Below, piece after piece: positions 44,614 through 52,681 of a stretch of 52,792 bases of DNA. Under the pieces are notes generated by a model that did not search any database, was not told where the DNA came from, and saw only the letters and a program-made list of their open reading frames with translations. Origin of the DNA: Candidatus Nanopelagicaceae bacterium (GTDB lineage Bacteria > Actinomycetota > Actinomycetes > Nanopelagicales > Nanopelagicaceae). Made by a program: the position numbers and the translations under genes. Position 1 is the first letter of the stretch; each line of letters opens with the position of its first letter. Location: NCBI GenBank assembly GCA_018882885.1, contig VERG01000011.1, positions 1 to 52,792 of the forward strand. The letters are read 5' to 3'.

Positions 44614-44957
44614 TGAATCTTGTTAAACGTTGGGTAATTCTTGCGCTGGCGTTTTGGCTCACAACCTTTATTGTGAGTGGAATTCAAATTCAAGATGGTG
44701 CTTGGAATTATTTCTGGGTGGCTGCGCTATTTGGTGTAATCAATACCGTGCTTGGTGGATTACTAAAACTATTCACTTTGCCAGCGGTCATTCTTACATT
44801 CGGCCTATTTATCTTTGTAATTAACGCAGCAATGCTGATGTTGGTCGATCGATGGAGCGATGTCTTGACCATCGATAAGTTCACTTCGGCTTTGATCGGT
44901 TCACTAATTATTAGTTTGATATCAGGTTTCACCAACAAAATAGTTAATCGGGCGTGA
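44613..44957 (+). CDS. Phage holin family-like (4 TM) membrane protein
   Basis: 114 residues with four hydrophobic helices (near 6-24, 31-51, 57-79 and 88-108). It resembles the bacterial Phage_holin_4_2 family, which is widespread on chromosomes and not tied to lysis. ATG at 44613 overlaps the sdhB stop. Ends with a 4-base overlap into crcB. Function unknown. Confidence 0.82.
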   Translation: MNLVKRWVILALAFWLTTFIVSGIQIQDGAWNYFWVAALFGVINTVLGGLLKLFTLPAVILTFGLFIFVINAAMLMLVDRWSDVLTIDKFTSALIGSLIISLISGFTNKIVNRA

Positions 44958-45280
44958 AAAAACTTCTAGCGGTTGCCATTGGCGGTGCGCTGGGCTCGCT
45001 AGTTCGTTACTTAACCGTTTCAAAAGGGGATGAAATAGCGCTATTTGCCATCAATATCGCAGGGGTCGTGGTCGCAGGGATAGTTGCTTTTAGATTTACT
45101 CAAAGTGAATTACTAAGAGTTGCACTTATCCCAGGTTTCGCTGGAGGTCTAACCACTTTCTCATCGGTAGCGGTTTTGCATGCCCAACATAACTCAATAA
45201 AGGTAATCGCCTATTTTTATTTAATGATTTTGGTTAGCCTGATGGTTTTGTATCTAATCAAACCAAGGGTTAAATCATGA
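44954..45280 (+). CDS. crcB: Fluoride channel Fluc/CrcB, subunit 1
   Basis: Dual-topology fluoride exporter, 108 residues and four helices. GGALGSLVRYLT and GFAGGLTTFSSVAV carry the family's Arg and Phe-lined pore region. GTG start overlapping the upstream gene. It overlaps its paralogue by 4 bases; paired genes usually make a heterodimer. Confidence 0.9.
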   Translation: MKKLLAVAIGGALGSLVRYLTVSKGDEIALFAINIAGVVVAGIVAFRFTQSELLRVALIPGFAGGLTTFSSVAVLHAQHNSIKVIAYFYLMILVSLMVLYLIKPRVKS

Positions 45281-45612
45281 GATTAGCCTCCTTTCTTATC
45301 GGTGCCTTCATTGGCGCCCCAACCCGCTATGTAATTGATCAATACTTCCGTAGCTATATGAAGTTTCCGACTGGAATTCTTATAGTCAACCTCGCCGGCT
45401 CCTTTTTACTTGGGCTTTCCATCGATTCTCAGACCGATCTGGCTTATGGACTAATGGGTTTTTGTGGTGCGTTAACTACCTGGTCGGCATTTGCCCTTGA
45501 TCTCTTTAATGAGTTGGAAGAAAAAGATTGGAAGCGGTTTGCTGTGAATCTAATGAGCAACTACACCCTTGGAGTGTTAGCGGCATTAACCGGTATATAT
45601 GTTGTGGGATAA
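45277..45612 (+). CDS. crcB: Fluoride channel Fluc/CrcB, subunit 2
   Basis: Second CrcB of the pair, 111 residues. GAFIGAPTRYVID, NLAGSFLLG and GFCGALTTWSAFALD match the family. Divergence from subunit 1 suits a heterodimer of fixed opposite orientation. No fluoride riboswitch is seen upstream of the pair. Confidence 0.9.
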   Translation: MRLASFLIGAFIGAPTRYVIDQYFRSYMKFPTGILIVNLAGSFLLGLSIDSQTDLAYGLMGFCGALTTWSAFALDLFNELEEKDWKRFAVNLMSNYTLGVLAALTGIYVVG

Positions 45613-45613
45613 T
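45608..45613 (+). promoter_or_regulatory. -10 hexamer GATAAT for leaderless lipoprotein mRNA
   Basis: Ends 6 bases before the ATG at 45620 and overlaps the crcB stop. It differs from TATAAT at one base. Confidence 0.45.
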
Positions 45614-45619
45614 TGCGGC

Positions 45620-46546
45620 ATGAAGAAAATTGCAATCATTCTCTCCGCATTACTATTCCTCACCGCTTGTGGAAATGATCCAGAGGTCACAACCGCACCA
45701 GAGTTGCCTTCGGTACCAAGTGATTGCAATAAGACAAAGATTCTTGCCGCTTTCCCTGAGAAAGTTCAAAATCCAAAGTTTATTGATACCCAATGGGAAC
45801 CAGCAGAGGGCACCGATTTATATGCTGCATATAACGCCGGCGGTATCGCTTGTTCTTATGGAATTCAGGAGGCAGAGATTGGTGCCACAATTTTGTGGGC
45901 ACCAGATAATCAAATTCTTTTCAATGAGCGCTCAACACAATGGATTGCAGATGGACAGAAAGCGGTTGATTTACCTGATTTTGATGAGGAAAAAGCCTAT
46001 GTATTGACCCAAGGCACAGAGGGTCAGGGCGAATTCATGGTTTGGTCCATCAACTACTTAATTGATGGCGTATGGATTCAATTGGGCGCAACCTTCCTTG
46101 GCTCTATTGAGGAGGCGATGCCTCTTGTAAAAGCTGCTGCAGATTCACTACGTACCCCAAAGCAAGCAGCGCGCAGCAATCTAAAAGGTTGCTTCATGGC
46201 TGAGCTTCCCGAAGATCTTTATGTCTTTAACATTGATTACCATGACAACAACACTTTATCTGCCGGTTTCTACACCAAGAAGATAGATCAAGATGCACAA
46301 AAAGGAATCTTTGTTGGTTCCTATACCAATGGCGTGGTTCAAGGTTTCTACACAATTGACTCAGAGCAGAACAAAAAAGATCATGAGTTCTTCTTAAAAG
46401 GTGACAAGACTGGTTTTACATTGGGAACTGGAAAAACAACCACCGCAAACGGAGTTGAAAAATTCCAGCGACCACTAGATATCAAGTGGGATGAGAAGAT
46501 TAAATACATCCCAGCCGAGGATTGCGAAGCACTACTTCGCGGTTAA
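45620..46546 (+). CDS. Predicted lipoprotein, function unknown
   Basis: 308 residues. A signal peptide ends in the lipobox LTAC, so C17 would be acylated and the protein fixed to the outer face of the membrane. Beyond it no known domain is recognised; the region carries several Cys. The ATG at 45620 (MKKIAII) is better than a frame beginning 21 bases earlier. It converges on pepP by 15 bases. Confidence 0.85.
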   Translation: MKKIAIILSALLFLTACGNDPEVTTAPELPSVPSDCNKTKILAAFPEKVQNPKFIDTQWEPAEGTDLYAAYNAGGIACSYGIQEAEIGATILWAPDNQILFNERSTQWIADGQKAVDLPDFDEEKAYVLTQGTEGQGEFMVWSINYLIDGVWIQLGATFLGSIEEAMPLVKAAADSLRTPKQAARSNLKGCFMAELPEDLYVFNIDYHDNNTLSAGFYTKKIDQDAQKGIFVGSYTNGVVQGFYTIDSEQNKKDHEFFLKGDKTGFTLGTGKTTTANGVEKFQRPLDIKWDEKIKYIPAEDCEALLRG

Positions 46547-47998
46547 AGCCGCCATCCACGCCTCAACCTCATCAGGGTGACGTGGCATAGCAGCGCTGAG
46601 ATTCTTGCAACCATCTTTGGTTACTAGAACATCATCCTCAATACGCACGCCGATGCCGCGGTACTCCTCAGGGAATAAGGTGTCATCAGGTTGAATATAC
46701 AAACCTGGTTCAACGGTAAGAATCATTCCCTCTTTCAAAACACCTTCAGTGTGCGCCTCTTTACGGGCATGCGCGCAATCATGAACATCCATTCCCAACA
46801 TATGGCCAGTGCCATGCACTGTCCATCTGCGATGCAAACCAACCTCAGCTTTCAAAGATTCCTCAGGAGAGATTGGCAAGACACCTAACTCTGCAAGGCC
46901 GCGCGCCAAAACCTCACTTGCCGCAACATGGAAATCACGGAACTTAGCGCCTGGCTTTACCGCTTTCATGCCAGCTTCTTGGGCTTCATAAACCAACATG
47001 TAAATACGGCGCTGTGCCTCTGTGAATTTTCCATTAATAGGGAAGGTGCGGGTGATATCAGCGGTGAATAATGATTCCGCTTCAACACCGGCATCAATCA
47101 AAACTAACTCACCATTACGCAGCTCACCATCATTACGGATCCAGTGCAGCACACAGGCATGTGATCCAGCAGCGACGATGCTGTCATATCCAAGATCATT
47201 TCCCTCAAAGCGTGCGCGGGTAAAGAAAGCACCCTCAACCAAACGCTCACCACGTTTTTTACCAACCGCGTTTGGAATAGCGCGGATCATGTCTTCAAAA
47301 CCGCGATGAGTTGCATCAATCGCCTTTTGCATCTCTGCAATTTCAAACTCATCCTTAACCAAGCGCGCTTCAGACAACCAAGAGAAGAAAGCTGCATCAT
47401 CTGCGCTCTCTTTAACTCGAGAATCAATATATGAATCCTCACCGCGAACAGTCAGTGAATCCTTTTCAATACTTAGGAAATCATCCAAGGTATCGATGTG
47501 ACGAACTGAAATTTCATACGCAAATTCAGTTTCCTCTAATGTCATGCGGCGGCCAATCCAAAACTCGCCATGTCTAACATTGCGATAAAACTCATCACTA
47601 TTTTCACGCACTGAGCGAGGATGAATAAATAATAAGGAGTCATGACCAGAGCCGTTTGGCTCCAAAATCAATACTGAATCAGGAACCGCATCTGTGCCAT
47701 TAACTCCACTCAACCAGGAGTACGCAGTGTGCGGACGGAAGCGATAATCAGAGTCATTACTGCGAACCTTGAATGTGCCAGCTGGAATTACAAGTCGCTT
47801 ATTTGGAAAAGCCTCAGACAATCTCTTTCGACGTGCCACAGCGTAAGGTGCAACCGGACTCTTCTTTAGATCCTTCAATGGCGATGGGGCCCAGCCTTGT
47901 TCCATGAACTTCTTTAAAGGTTCAGGGGTAGGAATATCGTGTGGGCGAGAAGGAAGTTTCCGCTCGGCGGCTTTTTCACCATTGTCGAAAGTGTTCAT
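46532..47998 (-). CDS. pepP: Xaa-Pro aminopeptidase (PepP, M24B)
   Basis: Cuts the N-terminal residue before proline. 488 residues with an N-terminal domain and a pita-bread catalytic domain. Metal ligands appear in LIDAGVE, DITRTFPI, HGTGHMLGMDVHD, VEPGLYI and RIEDDVLV (two Asp, one His, two Glu). The ATG at 47998 follows TACCCT by 6 bases; the TTG 21 bases earlier lies on the promoter side. Confidence 0.93.
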   Translation of the reverse strand: MNTFDNGEKAAERKLPSRPHDIPTPEPLKKFMEQGWAPSPLKDLKKSPVAPYAVARRKRLSEAFPNKRLVIPAGTFKVRSNDSDYRFRPHTAYSWLSGVNGTDAVPDSVLILEPNGSGHDSLLFIHPRSVRENSDEFYRNVRHGEFWIGRRMTLEETEFAYEISVRHIDTLDDFLSIEKDSLTVRGEDSYIDSRVKESADDAAFFSWLSEARLVKDEFEIAEMQKAIDATHRGFEDMIRAIPNAVGKKRGERLVEGAFFTRARFEGNDLGYDSIVAAGSHACVLHWIRNDGELRNGELVLIDAGVEAESLFTADITRTFPINGKFTEAQRRIYMLVYEAQEAGMKAVKPGAKFRDFHVAASEVLARGLAELGVLPISPEESLKAEVGLHRRWTVHGTGHMLGMDVHDCAHARKEAHTEGVLKEGMILTVEPGLYIQPDDTLFPEEYRGIGVRIEDDVLVTKDGCKNLSAAMPRHPDEVEAWMAALTAK

Positions 47999-48004
47999 AA
48001 TGCG

Positions 48005-48010
48005 AGGGTA
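48005..48010 (-). promoter_or_regulatory. -10 hexamer TACCCT for leaderless pepP mRNA
   Basis: Ends 6 bases before the ATG at 47998; the choice of start depends on it. Confidence 0.5.
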
Positions 48011-48062
48011 CAGGCTCAATTAAATTGTTTCACCAAGGAGGGCTAAACTTCGCCTGCAACTA

Positions 48063-48154
48063 GGAGACGTCGCATAGCCCGGTCTAGTGCGCCTCACTGC
48101 TAATGAGGTTTTCCCGAAAGGGAATCGGAGGTTCAAATCCTCTCGTCTCCGCCA
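48063..48154 (+). tRNA. tRNA-Ser (GCT anticodon), CCA encoded
   Basis: Acceptor GGAGACG pairs with CGTCTCC; anticodon loop CTGCTAA gives GCT; long variable arm TTTTCCCGAAAGGGAAT. Encoded CCA at 48152-48154. It is followed within 40 bases by a degraded SDR gene end. Confidence 0.96.
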
Positions 48155-48189
48155 TTGTTTTTATATAACATTCACTTCTTAAGAAATAG

Positions 48190-48291
48190 ACTTATCGCGA
48201 TGCAAATACCCGGATTGATCAAATCACCAAAACTTTTGTTACTGGATCAGAGTTAGCAATAGATGGTGGGTATTTAGCGAGGCAGTTATAG
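48190..48291 (+). pseudogene. Remnant of a short-chain dehydrogenase (C-terminal end only)
   Basis: A 33-codon open stretch after an in-frame TAG (48187-48189) encodes ITKTFVTGSELAIDGGYLA and ends RQL. VTGSELAIDGGY is the near-universal C-terminus of SDR oxidoreductases. The catalytic Tyr-Lys and NAD-binding portions are missing, so it cannot be functional. It lies between tRNA-Ser and the nucleoside hydrolase, where a deletion or integration has cut the gene. Confidence 0.8.
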
Positions 48292-48294
48292 AGT
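48289..48294 (+). promoter_or_regulatory. -10 hexamer TAGAGT for leaderless nucleoside hydrolase mRNA
   Basis: It starts on the SDR remnant stop codon and ends 6 bases before the GTG at 48301. Confidence 0.45.
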
Positions 48295-48300
48295 TATGGG

Positions 48301-49278
48301 GTGAAAAATACCCCGATAATTTTGGATTGCGACACAGGTGTCGATGACACCATGGCGATAATCCTGGCCTGCGTTTCACCAGAGATTGAATTAGTAGGAA
48401 TCGGAACCATTTGGGGAAATGTTGATTTAGATCTAGCTACTCAAAACACCTTAAACATCCTGGCGATGTGTGGCAAAGCAGATGTTCCAGTAGCCAAAGG
48501 TGCTACCAAACCTATCAATGGTTCACATCAGGATTTTGCCTACTTTGTTCATGGTGATGATGGTCAAGGCAATAAGGGCATGAAGGGAAAATACGGCAAA
48601 GAAATTTCTCTCAGCGCCGCGGAGTTTATTGTTGAGCAATGCCGGAAGCGACCAGGAGAAATTGAATTAGTTCCAGTAGGACCTCTTACCAATCTTGCTG
48701 TCGCTTTAAAACTTGAACCCAATCTTCCGAAATTAGTTCGCGGTGTGACAATCATGGGTGGTACCGCATTAACACCTGGAAATGTTTCTCCGGTTGCGGA
48801 GGCGAATATTTGGCATGATCCTGAAGCGGCGGATTTAGTATTCAGAGCGCCGTGGCCCATAACAATGGTGGGGTTAGATGTAACAATGAAAACTCTGCTG
48901 ACTGAAAAACATTTTGAACAAATGCGCCAAGCCGGTGGGGTCGCTGGATATATGGCACGTATTTCTGAGTACTACACAACATTTAATGAGGAGCGCTCCT
49001 TCGGCAAGAGACTGGCCACCATGCATGATGCGATTGCAGTGGGAATCGCCGCTGGTTTAGTTAAGGCAAAGGTTTCGCCAAATGTGAATGTTGAAGTTGA
49101 TATCACCAGCGGCCCAGGTCGCGGACAAACCATCTGTGATTTAAGGGGAATTTATCTAGATTTCCCAGCGCAAAAGAACGCTCATTGTCAGGTTCCCCTT
49201 GAGTTAGAGGAAGGTTTTGCCGAGCTATTTACCGCTCGAATTTGCGGCGCCGGCGAGGCAGCGGTCGATATCAATTAA
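48301..49278 (+). CDS. Inosine-uridine-preferring nucleoside hydrolase
   Basis: Splits ribonucleosides to base and ribose. The Ca-binding motif DCDTGVDD spans residues 9-16, the family hallmark. 325 residues. The GTG at 48301 is supported by the leaderless promoter. It is followed by the SIS-domain gene after 35 bases; together they may salvage nucleosides and amino sugars. Closely resembles the IunH family; exact base preference is unknown. Confidence 0.9.
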   Translation: MKNTPIILDCDTGVDDTMAIILACVSPEIELVGIGTIWGNVDLDLATQNTLNILAMCGKADVPVAKGATKPINGSHQDFAYFVHGDDGQGNKGMKGKYGKEISLSAAEFIVEQCRKRPGEIELVPVGPLTNLAVALKLEPNLPKLVRGVTIMGGTALTPGNVSPVAEANIWHDPEAADLVFRAPWPITMVGLDVTMKTLLTEKHFEQMRQAGGVAGYMARISEYYTTFNEERSFGKRLATMHDAIAVGIAAGLVKAKVSPNVNVEVDITSGPGRGQTICDLRGIYLDFPAQKNAHCQVPLELEEGFAELFTARICGAGEAAVDIN

Positions 49279-49313
49279 ACTAAAGTGGTTCAATAACAAG
49301 AGATTGGAATGTA

Positions 49314-50348
49314 ATGTCTAAACCTGGCGCGGTGATGCTCAGTGAGATCACTGAAATTCCAAGGATGCTGGATGAAATCTCATCTGCTATGGCCACAAAC
49401 CAATCCGCCAAAGATCTATTCAAAAGCCATGACTTCACAAATGTTGTGATTCTGGCCCGCGGCACCTCTGACAACGCAGCCCATTACTTAAAGTACCTAC
49501 TAGAGACACAGATGGGAATTCCCGTAGGACTGGCTTCACCATCAGCGGCCACCATGTACCCAACCAAATTTCACTATGAGAAAACACTTTTAATTGCGAT
49601 TAGTCAGAGTGGACAATCAACCGATCTCTTAAGTTTTGCTCAGGCGGCAAAAGATGGCGGCGCTTATCTACTTTCAATCACCAACGCTCCCGAGTCACCA
49701 CTCGCCAAGTTATCAAATCTGCATTTACCAATATATGCCGGGCCAGAGTTAGCGGTTCCTGCCACTAAGTCTTATGTCGGACAATTGATGGCTTCCTATC
49801 TACTTGTGATGATGTGGAGTAATCAAAAAGTTGATATTGATTCGATAATAAAAGCAGCAAGAGAAAACTCAGATGATTCTGATAAGTATGTTGAATTTGC
49901 TAAAAACATAGAGATAGATAAGCCAATTTACGTTTTAGGTAGAGGTTTTTCTTATCCCAACGCAAAAGAGTTTGCTCTCAAACTTCAGGAAACCTCGTTA
50001 ATCCCAGTGCAAGGCATGTCATCCTCAGATTTTCTACATGGGCCAATTGCCTCTTTAAATACCGCCGCTCAAGTAGTTTTTATCGCCTCACAACATCTGC
50101 CAGAGAACTCCTTTGGCGAAGCACCAGGTCGGGTACGGGCTATTACAGGTAGAGTTTTTTGGATCGGCAATCCAAGACAAGCAATGGATAAAGATTTGGT
50201 TTTAAAGACTGCGCCAAGCAGCTCCGAACTAACCTCATCTATCTGCGATGCAATCACCTTTCAAAAAGTTACACACTACCTTGCCACTAGCAATGGACTA
50301 GACCCAGATAGCCCAGAGGGCTTAAGCAAGGTGACAATCACACAATAA
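49314..50348 (+). CDS. SIS-domain sugar isomerase (GlmS isomerase-like, no glutaminase)
   Basis: 344 residues with two SIS domains. The sugar-phosphate site SQSGQSTD lies at 97-104, ATKSYVGQLMA follows, and the C-terminus has KVTITQ, close to the GlmS end. It lacks the N-terminal glutaminase domain of GlmS, so it more likely acts as an amino-sugar-phosphate deaminase or isomerase of the NagB-II/AgaS kind. Substrate unknown. The ATG overlaps by one base with fprA downstream at the stop. Confidence 0.86.
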   Translation: MSKPGAVMLSEITEIPRMLDEISSAMATNQSAKDLFKSHDFTNVVILARGTSDNAAHYLKYLLETQMGIPVGLASPSAATMYPTKFHYEKTLLIAISQSGQSTDLLSFAQAAKDGGAYLLSITNAPESPLAKLSNLHLPIYAGPELAVPATKSYVGQLMASYLLVMMWSNQKVDIDSIIKAARENSDDSDKYVEFAKNIEIDKPIYVLGRGFSYPNAKEFALKLQETSLIPVQGMSSSDFLHGPIASLNTAAQVVFIASQHLPENSFGEAPGRVRAITGRVFWIGNPRQAMDKDLVLKTAPSSSELTSSICDAITFQKVTHYLATSNGLDPDSPEGLSKVTITQ

Positions 50349-51658
50349 TGGCTAGTTCATACAGAGTTGCAATCGTTGGCGCTGGTCCTGCCGGTTATTT
50401 TGCAGCCCAAGCTCTACAAAATTCACAAACCGATGAATTGAAATTTGCGATAGACATGATTGAAAAACTTCCGACTCCCTGGGGGTTAGTAAGAAGCGGC
50501 GTTGCTCCGGATCATCCAAAGATTAAAACTGTTGCCAAAGTATTTGAAAAGATTGCAACTACAGAGGGTTTTAGGTTGTTTGCAAATGTGGAACTCGGCA
50601 AAGATATAACAGTTGATGAATTAGAAGAAATGTATGACGCGGTTGTAATCGCAACCGGAACCAGCCAAGGCAAAAAGCTTGGCATCCCGGGTGAAGAACT
50701 ACCTGGTTCATTTTCCGCGGCAGATTTTGTTCCTTGGTACAACGCCCATCCAGATTACGTAGATATTGAAATTGCTCTGGATTGTGAAACCGCAGTCGTA
50801 ATCGGAGCTGGAAATGTCGCTATGGATGTAGCACGAATGTTGGCTCTTGAACCAAAAGAGCTGGATACGACAGATACAGCAGAACATGCTCTAGAGCAAC
50901 TGCATAACTCTGCAATTCGTAAGGTTCATATCTGTGGCCGCCGTGGTCCCGAGCACGCAGCTTTCACCTCTCCAGAGCTACGGGAATTGCCAAAGCTAGA
51001 GCACACCGATGTTCATATAGATGAACATCAGATCAATCAGGCAATGGAACGGGCCAGCGCTGAAGGCGAATTACCTAAAGATTTAAAGTCCAACCTTGAT
51101 GCGATGCAGGCAATCGCAGGGGCTGAGAAAAAAGGCCTCGAACGTGCAATGTATTTCCACTTCCTGGCCACCCCTTTAGAAATTAGAGGCGATGGCAAAG
51201 TCGAAGAGGTGTTATTCGGCATAAATAAGGTTGAGGCAGGAAAAGTCATCTCTACCAACGAAACTTTCACCATAAAGTGCGGGATAGTCATTTCCGCCAT
51301 CGGCTACGAAGCGGTTGAGATCCCGGGGCTGCCCTATGAAAAAGGAAAGATTCAAAATACCGACGGAAAGATTTCTGGACGCAGCTCTTATGTAGTTGGT
51401 TGGGCCAAACGCGGACCTTCAGGTGTTATCGGAACCAACAAGAGTGATTCAACAGAGGTAATGAAGTTGTTAGTCGAGAATTTGGGAACTCCAAAATCAC
51501 CTGCCGAGCTTGAAAAGAAACTCTCAGAGCGCGGCTCGTTAATTGTCACTCAAAACCAATGGGAAAAAATAAACGCTCACGAAATCAGCAAGGGCGAACC
51601 CCTTGGTAAACCACGAGTGAAATTAGTTCAACGTAATGAGATGTTAGGAATTAAGTAA
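50348..51658 (+). CDS. fprA: Ferredoxin-NADP+ reductase FprA
   Basis: Moves electrons between NADPH and ferredoxin via FAD. 436 residues, with FAD site VGAGPAGYFAA and NADP site IGAGNVAMDVARML; the C-terminus has GWAKRGPSGVIGTNK, a hallmark of adrenodoxin-reductase-like FprA. Start ATG overlaps the SIS gene stop by one base. Confidence 0.92.
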   Translation: MASSYRVAIVGAGPAGYFAAQALQNSQTDELKFAIDMIEKLPTPWGLVRSGVAPDHPKIKTVAKVFEKIATTEGFRLFANVELGKDITVDELEEMYDAVVIATGTSQGKKLGIPGEELPGSFSAADFVPWYNAHPDYVDIEIALDCETAVVIGAGNVAMDVARMLALEPKELDTTDTAEHALEQLHNSAIRKVHICGRRGPEHAAFTSPELRELPKLEHTDVHIDEHQINQAMERASAEGELPKDLKSNLDAMQAIAGAEKKGLERAMYFHFLATPLEIRGDGKVEEVLFGINKVEAGKVISTNETFTIKCGIVISAIGYEAVEIPGLPYEKGKIQNTDGKISGRSSYVVGWAKRGPSGVIGTNKSDSTEVMKLLVENLGTPKSPAELEKKLSERGSLIVTQNQWEKINAHEISKGEPLGKPRVKLVQRNEMLGIK

Positions 51659-52222
51659 AGCTGTCGCATCCTTCATCATTTTGGGACATTTCCACCCGGG
51701 TGCAATGTTTCCTTCAAAATGCCACCATTCATTTTCAAAAACTCTACACAAGCCATATTTATATCCATTGATCTCTAACCATTTCGCAGAGTTTGGAGAT
51801 TTTGGATAATTTACATCAATCGCTAATCCTCTCGGGTGATGCGATATCCCAGGCGGAGCCACCCACTTAGCCGCGGCTTCAAAACTGCCATACTTTCTCT
51901 TTGCTTGATTAAACAAAAATGTTTGCCTGTTCAAGGTTCGATACCCAGATGTAATAGCCAGAGATATACCTTCCTGTTTTGCCGCAGCCTGCGCAACCTT
52001 AAATCGCAACTCCAGAGTCTCATTCAATTTCTTTGGTGCGGTTAGTGAGTAAGGAATTGGAGCCTCACCCAAAGAAAGTTCGGTTTCTAGACAACCTTTC
52101 ATCACATTTGAAGTACGTAATTCGAAATTAGTTTTATCGGCGCAAAGAACTGGAATATCTACCGCAACGGCAGGTGAAATATGCGCGGCCAACAAAGCCA
52201 GAATCAACGCGGATCGCTTCAC
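51644..52222 (-). CDS. D-alanyl-D-alanine carboxypeptidase, M15B (VanY-like)
   Basis: Trims the terminal D-Ala from peptidoglycan stems. 192 residues. Signal peptide about 1-20 (ILALLAAHISPAVA). Zinc site motifs: SGYR (92-95), SHHPRGLAID (127-136, with H129 and D136) and EWWH (165-168). The GTG at 52222 is supported by a TACCCT hexamer 7 bases upstream; the open frame further up runs across tRNA-Arg. It overlaps fprA at its end by 15 bases. Confidence 0.9.
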   Translation of the reverse strand: MKRSALILALLAAHISPAVAVDIPVLCADKTNFELRTSNVMKGCLETELSLGEAPIPYSLTAPKKLNETLELRFKVAQAAAKQEGISLAITSGYRTLNRQTFLFNQAKRKYGSFEAAAKWVAPPGISHHPRGLAIDVNYPKSPNSAKWLEINGYKYGLCRVFENEWWHFEGNIAPGWKCPKMMKDATALLNS

Positions 52223-52229
52223 ATTTCGC

Positions 52230-52235
52230 AGGGTA
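52230..52235 (-). promoter_or_regulatory. -10 hexamer TACCCT for leaderless carboxypeptidase mRNA
   Basis: Ends 7 bases before the GTG at 52222 and rules out the longer start at 52312 inside tRNA-Arg. Confidence 0.5.
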
Positions 52236-52285
52236 TCAGGCGGATTTTGACTGGTTTTTCTGGTGATAATATTCGCAGGCTGTTT

Positions 52286-52358
52286 GCGCCCGTAGCTCAA
52301 CGGATAGAGCATCTGACTACGGATCAGAAGGTTTGGGGTTCGAATCCCTACGGGCGCG
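52286..52358 (+). tRNA. tRNA-Arg (ACG anticodon)
   Basis: Acceptor GCGCCCG/CGGGCGC, anticodon stem TCTGA/TCAGA around CTACGGA, T arm TGGGG/TCCCTA region with TTCGAAT. Anticodon ACG needs A34-to-inosine editing by TadA. No encoded CCA. Confidence 0.96.
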
Positions 52359-52360
52359 CT

Positions 52361-52606
52361 TTACGCTGATAATTTGGAGTTGGTTCTGATGATTTCCATA
52401 TGTGTAAGCACCGTCAAAATAAACCGGTAAACGACCAAAACACCCAATAAAATGCAAGTGCAAAACAAGACAATTAACCAAGCTTGATTCGCCACTGCCA
52501 AAACGGTCATTACAACGTATACCAGCAAGGCAATAACCATTACAACATTGGCTGATTTTCGAGACAAAACAGCTTCGCCTTCAGCTCTTTTAACTAAATC
52601 TGTCAT
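52361..52606 (-). CDS. Small membrane protein, function unknown
   Basis: 81 residues with two hydrophobic helices (near 20-38 and 43-64), so probably membrane-bound. The ATG at 52606 is chosen because TAGGTT lies 7 bases upstream; the ATG 39 bases earlier lacks this. No family recognised. It starts 3 bases after tRNA-Arg on the opposite strand. Confidence 0.6.
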   Translation of the reverse strand: MTDLVKRAEGEAVLSRKSANVVMVIALLVYVVMTVLAVANQAWLIVLFCTCILLGVLVVYRFILTVLTHMEIIRTNSKLSA

Positions 52607-52613
52607 GCACGTA

Positions 52614-52619
52614 AACCTA
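52614..52619 (-). promoter_or_regulatory. -10 hexamer TAGGTT for leaderless small membrane protein
   Basis: Ends 7 bases before the ATG at 52606. Confidence 0.4.
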
Positions 52620-52669
52620 TCACTCCAGGGGAATAATAGAAGCAACCAAGTTGATTACATTAAGTCGAG

Positions 52670-52675
52670 TAGCCT
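52670..52675 (+). promoter_or_regulatory. -10 hexamer TAGCCT for leaderless CDF mRNA
   Basis: Ends 6 bases before the ATG at 52682; no Shine-Dalgarno. Confidence 0.45.
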
Positions 52676-52681
52676 TTACAT

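Noticed and set aside
44613-44957. Holin-like gene as a sign of prophage
   Set aside because: No other phage genes nearby; the family is common on bacterial chromosomes.
52223-52312. Longer carboxypeptidase start at 52312
   Set aside because: It runs across tRNA-Arg and puts the signal peptide inside the protein.
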